DNA of 19,201 nt from Pseudomonadota bacterium (GTDB taxonomy: Bacteria; Bdellovibrionota_C; UBA2361; OMII01). The number at the start of each line of letters is the position of its first letter. Within the stretch, counting starts at the first letter, position 1. Of the stretch, positions 13,858 through 19,201 are shown piece after piece. Location of the stretch: assembly GCA_027486155.1 (NCBI GenBank), contig JAIXPR010000127.1, positions 1 through 19,201 of the forward strand, written 5' to 3'. Position numbers and translations under genes: made by a program. The notes beneath the pieces are model-generated. The model did no database searches. It had not been told where the DNA came from and worked only from the letters and a program-made list of their open reading frames with translations.

Positions 13858-15354
13858 TTAGTGCGCCGTGGATGCCGTTGTAATGACCGTCGGGGCGTGC
13901 CCCGTCTCATCGATGACGTCGATTACATCGTTCGTCGTCAACGCGTCATCCCAACCACCACCCAGCGCCTTAAAGAGTTGAACGAGAGAGTTCAAAAGGT
14001 TGGTTTCACTCGATACCAATTCAACCTGCGCGAGGAGAGCCACTCGCTGCGCGTCGAGAACGGGCAAAAGGTCGATCAAGCCATTCTCATATTGCGTGCG
14101 GGCGATAGCGACCGCTTTACCACTCTGATCAACGCTCACTTTGAGGTAATCACGACGTTGTTTTGCGGCGGCGAAACGCGCCAGCGCTCCTTCAGTTTCC
14201 TCAAGCGCCAGAAGAATCGATTGCTCATACTGAGCAAGCTGCTCCGCGGTAAAAGCTTCAGCTTGATCAACTTGCGCGAGCACTCGACCGATGTTGAATG
14301 CTGGCCATGAGATAGTTGGAATCATGTTCCACGCGTCGTTATCCCCGGAAGTTAGCTCTGGAACGCTCGGGGCCTGGAGCGATATGGAGCCATTGAAGGT
14401 TACCTTGGGAAAGAGATCTCCCTGAGCGACGCCGATGTTTGCGGTAGCAGCCGCAAGTTGGCGCTCAATCGCTCGAATATCAGGGCGCCGCTTGAGCAGT
14501 AACGCAGGGTCTCCAAGTTTCACAGGCCCCGAGTAGGTTGGAAGAGGGCCCGATGTGGACAACATCGACACGAGCTCCTGCGGCTGCCGACCGGTTAACA
14601 CGCCGAGTCGATACGTAGCGCCCTTCTCTTGGGCCTCAAATGGCGGGATAGCCGCCATGGTGTTCATGTACTGCGCTCGAGCGCGAACGACATCGAATTC
14701 AGTTGATTGTCCACCCTTAAAGAGCGCCTCAGCTACCTTGACTACCTGCTCCTGAGTGCGCGCGTTATCTTGGGCGACCTCTTTCTGATGTTGCGCACCA
14801 CGAAGCTCAATGTAATTACGCGCAACTTCACTCACCAAGATTCGTATCGCGTCTTGAAGTCCCGCAACCGCGGCGTCTATCTGCGCGTCCTGGGCTTCAA
14901 CACTCCGACGAACCCGGCCAAAGATGTCGAGCTCCCATACCGCGTCGAAGCCGGTAGAGAAGTAATCGTTATTGATATGCGATTTACCGGTTTGAATCGC
15001 TCCACCAGCGAAGGTCGATGTCGGAATGTGCGTGTTGGTATATTGGCCATTCGACGTTATCGTTGGGAAGAGATTGAGGAAGGTCTGGTTGTAAAGCGCT
15101 CGCGATTGGTTGACTCGGGCGATGGCGCTCTGGAGATCGTTATTACCACGAACGGCGTCATTCACTAATTGCGTGAGGATAGGATCATTAAAGTTACTCC
15201 ACCATTTCTCAAGGGATATCTCTTCCGCCGTTGGCTGTCCTTGGTCTCCCAGAAACTGCTGTGGAAGGGTGGTGTCAGGGGTGACGTAGTCTGGCCCTAC
15301 CGCGCATCCCGCGCCCATCAAAGCCATCACCACCGCTGAAAACTTCCTGTTCAT
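13858..15354 (-). CDS. Outer-membrane efflux lipoprotein, NodT/OprM family
   Basis: This is the exit channel of the RND pump encoded upstream. The 498-residue precursor has a lipoprotein signal with lipobox MGAGC, so Cys17 would be lipidated, and the family opening CAVGPDYVTP. Two long coiled-coil/TolC-type halves follow. The second has the strongly conserved block LLKRRPDIRAIERQL...ANIGVAQGDLFPKVTFNG beginning near residue 286 (Arg289 in RRPDIR). Length is typical (450-500). The ATG at 15354 has AAGGA six to seven bases upstream. It lies 114 bases after the pump gene on the same strand, a larger gap than between the first two genes, but I see no good promoter or terminator there. It ends 35 bases from the convergent dehydrogenase gene without a clear terminator between them. 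Confidence 0.96.
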   Translation of the reverse strand: MNRKFSAVVMALMGAGCAVGPDYVTPDTTLPQQFLGDQGQPTAEEISLEKWWSNFNDPILTQLVNDAVRGNNDLQSAIARVNQSRALYNQTFLNLFPTITSNGQYTNTHIPTSTFAGGAIQTGKSHINNDYFSTGFDAVWELDIFGRVRRSVEAQDAQIDAAVAGLQDAIRILVSEVARNYIELRGAQHQKEVAQDNARTQEQVVKVAEALFKGGQSTEFDVVRARAQYMNTMAAIPPFEAQEKGATYRLGVLTGRQPQELVSMLSTSGPLPTYSGPVKLGDPALLLKRRPDIRAIERQLAAATANIGVAQGDLFPKVTFNGSISLQAPSVPELTSGDNDAWNMIPTISWPAFNIGRVLAQVDQAEAFTAEQLAQYEQSILLALEETEGALARFAAAKQRRDYLKVSVDQSGKAVAIARTQYENGLIDLLPVLDAQRVALLAQVELVSSETNLLNSLVQLFKALGGGWDDALTTNDVIDVIDETGHAPTVITTASTAH

Positions 15355-15468
15355 TCTCTATCCTTACTCACGAGCATGCTTAGATTCCCACACTCGTTCA
15401 GAGCTGGGAAGGGATCAATGTCAGGCAAAAACTCACATCTGAGGTGTATCGGCGTGCTCTCAGGTGGA

Positions 15469-18400
15469 TTATCGCGCGGCGCGAGTCAGGTACCCGTGCG
15501 CATCTTCCTGTTCATATCCCGATGAGACTACATGCCCCGCCCCCGACCGTTTGGTTCGACCTCCAATGAGGCTATAGAACACTGGCACGGCGAACAGGGT
15601 AAACACGGTTCCCAAGATCATTCCGCTCACGAGCATGATTCCGATACTGTTACGAGCTCCCGCGCCTGGTCCAGAGGCGATAACGAGCGGAAAGTGACCA
15701 ACAACGGTAGCCACGGTGGTCATGAGAATCGGACGAAGTCGGGTGGTCGCCGCCTTTATAACGGCCTCTAAGCGCTCAATCCCCTCCTCCTGAAGCCGAT
15801 TCGCGAACTCCACTATCAGGATTCCGTTCTTAGCGACCAGGCCAACAAGGGTCACAAGCCCTACCTGTGAGTAAATGTTAAGGGAGGTAAAGTCGAGAAA
15901 TACGAACAGAAGCGCTCCGGCGAGAGCGAGCGGCACAGAACCCGCCAAGATGATGAGCGGATCGATAAAACTCTCAAACTGTGCGGCGAGAACGAGGAAG
16001 ATAACGATCAGCGCCAACACAAGGGTGCTCGTCATCGAATTCCCCTCCTTGCGAAGTTGCCGCGATTCACCCGCGTAGTCAGTGACGTACCCAACGGGGA
16101 GAATCTCTTGAGCCTTATCCTCTAAGACCTTCAAGCCGTCGTTAATCGCAACGCCTGGGACGATCGCGCCGCGAATCTTCGCAGAATTGAGCTGCTGGAA
16201 TCGATTAAGCTGTCGCGGCTCAGTGGTGTTCTTGAGCGACGCGATGGTCGCCAGTGGGATGAGCTTACCTTGAGGGCCACGGATGTGAAGCTCAAGAAGT
16301 TGCTCCGGTGTCAGTCGATCCCCCCGTTGGACTTGAGGTATGACTTTGTAACTTCGCCCCTGGATAGAGAAACGATTGACGTAGTTTCCGCCGAGGAAGA
16401 GGGAAAGGTCTTGCCCGATACTGGCGAGCGAGAGCCCCATCGTGTTGGCTTTGTCTCGATCGATATCGATCTCAGCTTGGGGGATATCGAATTCCAGGTC
16501 GGTGTCAGCGAACATGAACTTGCCGCTCTGAAACGCGGCACCTACGAGCTGATTCGCATACGTCACGATCTCACTTGGCTCAGCTGTTGAGGAGATGACG
16601 AACTCCACCGGGAAGTCACTACCACCGGGCAACGCTGGTTTTGTGGTGACGATAACTCGAGCGCCAGGGATCTGGGCGACCTTTCCCCACAACTCCGGTT
16701 CCATTTCAAAGATCGAACGAGAGCGCTCCGCCCACGGCTTCGTGACGAGACCTGAGAAACCACCTCCAGGACTTGTGAGCTGAAACGCTCCCTTGTACTC
16801 AGGAAATGACGAGTATGCCTTGAACGTATCTGTCGTTGGTGCCTCGAGCTGCTCAAGGGTCGAATTGGGAGGCCCCTGCACAATGCCGAAAAGGACACCT
16901 TGGTCCTCTTTGGGCGCGAGCTCTTTCATCGCGACAACATAGAAGGGAACTATCAGCAACGAGATCCAAACGGCCGCCATGACCACCGATGGGCGGTACC
17001 GAAGGACCACACGCAAGCACTCCTCGTACTTCGCCCGCAGCCACTCCAAACGAGCGTCAATTCTCATTTTGAAGGCGTTCTCTCGATGCGCTTTCCTCAC
17101 CAGTCGAGAGGACATCATAGGAGAGAGGGTTAAAGCCACAATTCCTGAGAAAATAACGGCGCCCGCGAGTGTAAACGCGAACTCCTTAAAGAGAGCTCCC
17201 GTGAGCCCACCCTGAATACCGATCGGGGCGTACACCGCGGCGAGCGTGATGGTCATCGCGATAGTCGGTCCAACTAGCTCTCGCGCCGCTTTGAGCGCCG
17301 CGGGGATTGGGTCCATTCCCTCGTTCACGTGACGCTCGACGTTCTCAAGCATCACGATCGCGTCATCCACTACCAGACCAACGGCGAGTACGATAGCGAG
17401 AAGGGTCAGCAAATTGATCGTAAAACCAAGAGCCAACATCACTATCGCGGCGCCCACAAGGGATAACGGAATAGCGACGACCGGAACGAGTACCGCCCGC
17501 ATGGAGCCGATAAAAAGGAAGATGACGAGCACGACGATAGCGATCGTCTCCGTTAGGGTTTTGAGCACCTCTTGAATAGAGTCACGAATGTACTTTGTAG
17601 CGTCATAGGGAACGGTCAGGCTCGCTCCAGACGGGAGATTGGACTCGATCTGGGGAAGAACCTCGCGAACTCGGTCAATAACATCAAGGGAATTCGCGTT
17701 CGGGAGTACCCACACACCCATGAATATCGCCGCCTGTCCGTTAAATCGAACGTCCTCATCGTAGCTCTCCGCGCCCAGGGTAACATCGGCGATCTCTTCA
17801 AGACGAACGATACGGTCACCCTGTTGGCGCACGACAAGCTTGCTAAACTCCTCCGGGGTTTTAAGGTCGGTGTTGGCGATGAGATTGACCGAGACCAGCG
17901 AACCCTTCGTCGCGCCAACCGCGGATAAGAAGTTATTACTCGCGAGAGCTTGGCGAACTTCGGTCGCGCTTATTCCGAGGGCGGCCATCTTGTCCGGATC
18001 GAGCCAGATACGCATCGCGAAGACACGCCCTCCAAGGATGTCAGCGCGCTGCACGCCAGAGACAGCGGTTATCTGAGGTTGCACAACCCGCGTGAGATAA
18101 TCCGTAATCTGATTCGGCGTCATGTCCTTTGCGGAGAATCCGATATACATCGAGGCGAATCGATTATCGCTTGTCTCGACATTGATTACTGGAACTTCAG
18201 CCTCTGGAGGGAGATCGTTTCTAACTTGCGCGACCTTCGATTGGATCTGTGTGAGCGCCGCGTTTACATCGTAGTTAAGACGGAGATGCGCTGTAATCTC
18301 ACTCAGTCCCTGCTTACTCGACGACTCGATGTAGTCGATACCATCAGCGCTCCCGATAACTCGTTCAAGCGGCGTGGATATGTATCCACGAACGAGATCG

Positions 18401-18567
18401 GCGGGGGCGCCTACATACGCCGTCTTGACGGTTACGACGGACATATCGCTCTTCGGATACTGTCTCACATTGAGCTTCTCAATGGCGGCATACCCACCAA
18501 TCAGAATCATCAAGTTCAGGCAGATAGCGAGAACGGGGCGTTTAATAAAGGTATCTGTAAACCTCAT
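15469..18567 (-). CDS. RND efflux pump, inner-membrane transporter (AcrB/MexB superfamily)
   Basis: This proton-driven trimeric pump moves drugs or other lipophilic compounds to the outer-membrane channel. The 1032-residue length is standard. Transmembrane helix 1 is near residues 10-29 and the helix 2-6 block begins near 340. The proton relay is intact: Asp401-Asp402 in helix 4 (LVVDDAIVMLENVERH) and Lys913 in helix 10 (VGLVAKNGILIVEFANRL). The porter motifs APADLVRGYISTPLERVI and LNYDVNAALTQIQSKVAQVRNDLP place it with hydrophobe/amphiphile (HAE-type) exporters, not the heavy-metal CusA group. The substrate cannot be read from sequence. The ATG at 18567 has GAGGA nine bases upstream, and only 15 bases separate it from the fusion-protein stop codon, so they are one operon. 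Confidence 0.97.
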   Translation of the reverse strand: MRFTDTFIKRPVLAICLNLMILIGGYAAIEKLNVRQYPKSDMSVVTVKTAYVGAPADLVRGYISTPLERVIGSADGIDYIESSSKQGLSEITAHLRLNYDVNAALTQIQSKVAQVRNDLPPEAEVPVINVETSDNRFASMYIGFSAKDMTPNQITDYLTRVVQPQITAVSGVQRADILGGRVFAMRIWLDPDKMAALGISATEVRQALASNNFLSAVGATKGSLVSVNLIANTDLKTPEEFSKLVVRQQGDRIVRLEEIADVTLGAESYDEDVRFNGQAAIFMGVWVLPNANSLDVIDRVREVLPQIESNLPSGASLTVPYDATKYIRDSIQEVLKTLTETIAIVVLVIFLFIGSMRAVLVPVVAIPLSLVGAAIVMLALGFTINLLTLLAIVLAVGLVVDDAIVMLENVERHVNEGMDPIPAALKAARELVGPTIAMTITLAAVYAPIGIQGGLTGALFKEFAFTLAGAVIFSGIVALTLSPMMSSRLVRKAHRENAFKMRIDARLEWLRAKYEECLRVVLRYRPSVVMAAVWISLLIVPFYVVAMKELAPKEDQGVLFGIVQGPPNSTLEQLEAPTTDTFKAYSSFPEYKGAFQLTSPGGGFSGLVTKPWAERSRSIFEMEPELWGKVAQIPGARVIVTTKPALPGGSDFPVEFVISSTAEPSEIVTYANQLVGAAFQSGKFMFADTDLEFDIPQAEIDIDRDKANTMGLSLASIGQDLSLFLGGNYVNRFSIQGRSYKVIPQVQRGDRLTPEQLLELHIRGPQGKLIPLATIASLKNTTEPRQLNRFQQLNSAKIRGAIVPGVAINDGLKVLEDKAQEILPVGYVTDYAGESRQLRKEGNSMTSTLVLALIVIFLVLAAQFESFIDPLIILAGSVPLALAGALLFVFLDFTSLNIYSQVGLVTLVGLVAKNGILIVEFANRLQEEGIERLEAVIKAATTRLRPILMTTVATVVGHFPLVIASGPGAGARNSIGIMLVSGMILGTVFTLFAVPVFYSLIGGRTKRSGAGHVVSSGYEQEDAHGYLTRAAR

Positions 18568-18582
18568 GGAGCGAAGTCCTCG

Positions 18583-19201
18583 TTATCTATTCTCGACCGT
18601 CGGTTCTAGGGAGAGTGTTGGCGTCCCCTCTTGTTTAATCTGAATCTTCGCGCCAGGGCGTAGCTTGAAAGAGCCGGTCGCTACGATCTCATCTCCCTCC
18701 GTAAGACCCTTCGTTACAGAAACGAAGTCACCTCGCGAACGACCGAGCTGTACGATCTGTTGTCGAGCCGTTGTACTCTCTTTCCCCTCGGCGTCTCGTG
18801 TTCGCTCAACAACGTAGACAGAGTTGCCATATGGCGCGTACGCGACACTCAATGACGGAATAACGAGAAGCGATATGGAGTTTCCAATTTCCAAGTGGAC
18901 GGAACCAAACATTCCCGGAAGGATCTCCTCTTGAGGGTTCTGTACGGTCGCCTGTATCGAGATCGTACGAAGTACTTCGTCGATGTTGGGATTGATAGCG
19001 GTAACCTTGCCCGCGAAGACGCGGCTCGGGAAGGCGTCGACCCGAACGGAAACATCCGTATTTACCGCGAGCTGCGGAGCTAACTGCTGAGGAACAGAAA
19101 AATTAAAGTATATCGGATTGAGCGCGTAGAGTGGAACAAGTGGAGTGCCCGCGTTCACGAAACTTCCAACGTTCACGGTGCGAATACCAGCGCGCCCATC
19201 G
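18583..19201 (-). CDS. RND efflux membrane fusion protein (N-terminal part outside window)
   Basis: This periplasmic adaptor links the RND pump to the outer-membrane channel. Only the C-terminal 205 residues or so are present; the frame is open to the window edge, and the usual length is about 350-400. The visible part starts in the lipoyl/barrel region with DGRAGIRTVNVGSFVNAGTPLVPLYALNPIYFNFSVPQQ. It continues through FAGKVTAINPNIDEVLRTISIQATVQNPQEEILPGMFGSVHLE and ends with the membrane-proximal GLTEGDEIVATGSFKLRPGAKIQI. These blocks are diagnostic for the HlyD/AcrA family. The signal peptide and hairpin should lie beyond base 19201. It is the first of the three visible pump genes; any local repressor gene would also be outside the window. 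Confidence 0.95.
   Translation of the reverse strand, partial: DGRAGIRTVNVGSFVNAGTPLVPLYALNPIYFNFSVPQQLAPQLAVNTDVSVRVDAFPSRVFAGKVTAINPNIDEVLRTISIQATVQNPQEEILPGMFGSVHLEIGNSISLLVIPSLSVAYAPYGNSVYVVERTRDAEGKESTTARQQIVQLGRSRGDFVSVTKGLTEGDEIVATGSFKLRPGAKIQIKQEGTPTLSLEPTVENR

Noticed and set aside
13714..14310. Open frame of 198 codons on the plus strand
   Set aside because: It overlaps the end of the large dehydrogenase gene in another frame and is antisense to the efflux lipoprotein; both overlapped genes have clear family motifs.
17950..18609. Open frame of 219 codons on the plus strand
   Set aside because: It is antisense to the RND pump, whose reading frame carries all the family motifs here.

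Overview
The window looks like a chromosomal segment of a Gram-negative bacterium. It encodes an outer-membrane lipoprotein efflux channel, a tripartite RND pump, a Feo iron importer and a large Sec-exported protein, with mid-range GC by eye. I see no phage genes, transposases, tRNA/rRNA or CRISPR arrays. The taxon cannot be fixed from these genes. The mix (two-domain NadE, Yip1 family protein, PQQ-type sugar dehydrogenase with PKD-like modules) fits a free-living heterotroph from an uncultured or deep-branching Gram-negative group.

Layout, left to right. (1) 1-680, minus strand: 5' part of a proline-iminopeptidase-type alpha/beta hydrolase. (2) 823-1818, plus: an unrecognised protein ending in seven tandem 13-residue Trp repeats. 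(3) 1911-4463, plus: ferrous iron operon feoA-feoB-small Cys-rich membrane protein, with a promoter and an operator-like palindrome in front. (4) 4464-5607: accessory stretch with a REP-like cluster of inverted and direct repeats, one small hypothetical gene on the minus strand, and a strong attenuator-like leader structure ahead of that gene. (5) 5608-8589, minus: nadE-nadD-rhodanese; nadE and nadD overlap by one base. (6) 8829-13822, plus: a Yip1 family membrane protein, then a 1422-residue exported sugar dehydrogenase/PKD protein with a duplicated module and a Thr-Pro linker. (7) 13858-19201, minus: RND efflux operon in the order membrane fusion protein (cut by the window edge), inner-membrane pump, outer-membrane lipoprotein channel.

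The functional units are Fe(II) uptake (FeoA/FeoB/Cys-rich partner), the last two steps of NAD synthesis (NadD makes the dinucleotide, NadE amidates it), and drug or lipophile export across both membranes (MFP-RND-OMF). Most of the window is ordinary housekeeping or accessory content. I did not find a clearly new multi-gene system. The items most worth a second look are the mutually exclusive RNA stems at 5264-5326, the 13-residue repeat protein at 823-1818, the REP-like cluster at 4501-4733, and the palindrome at the feo promoter.
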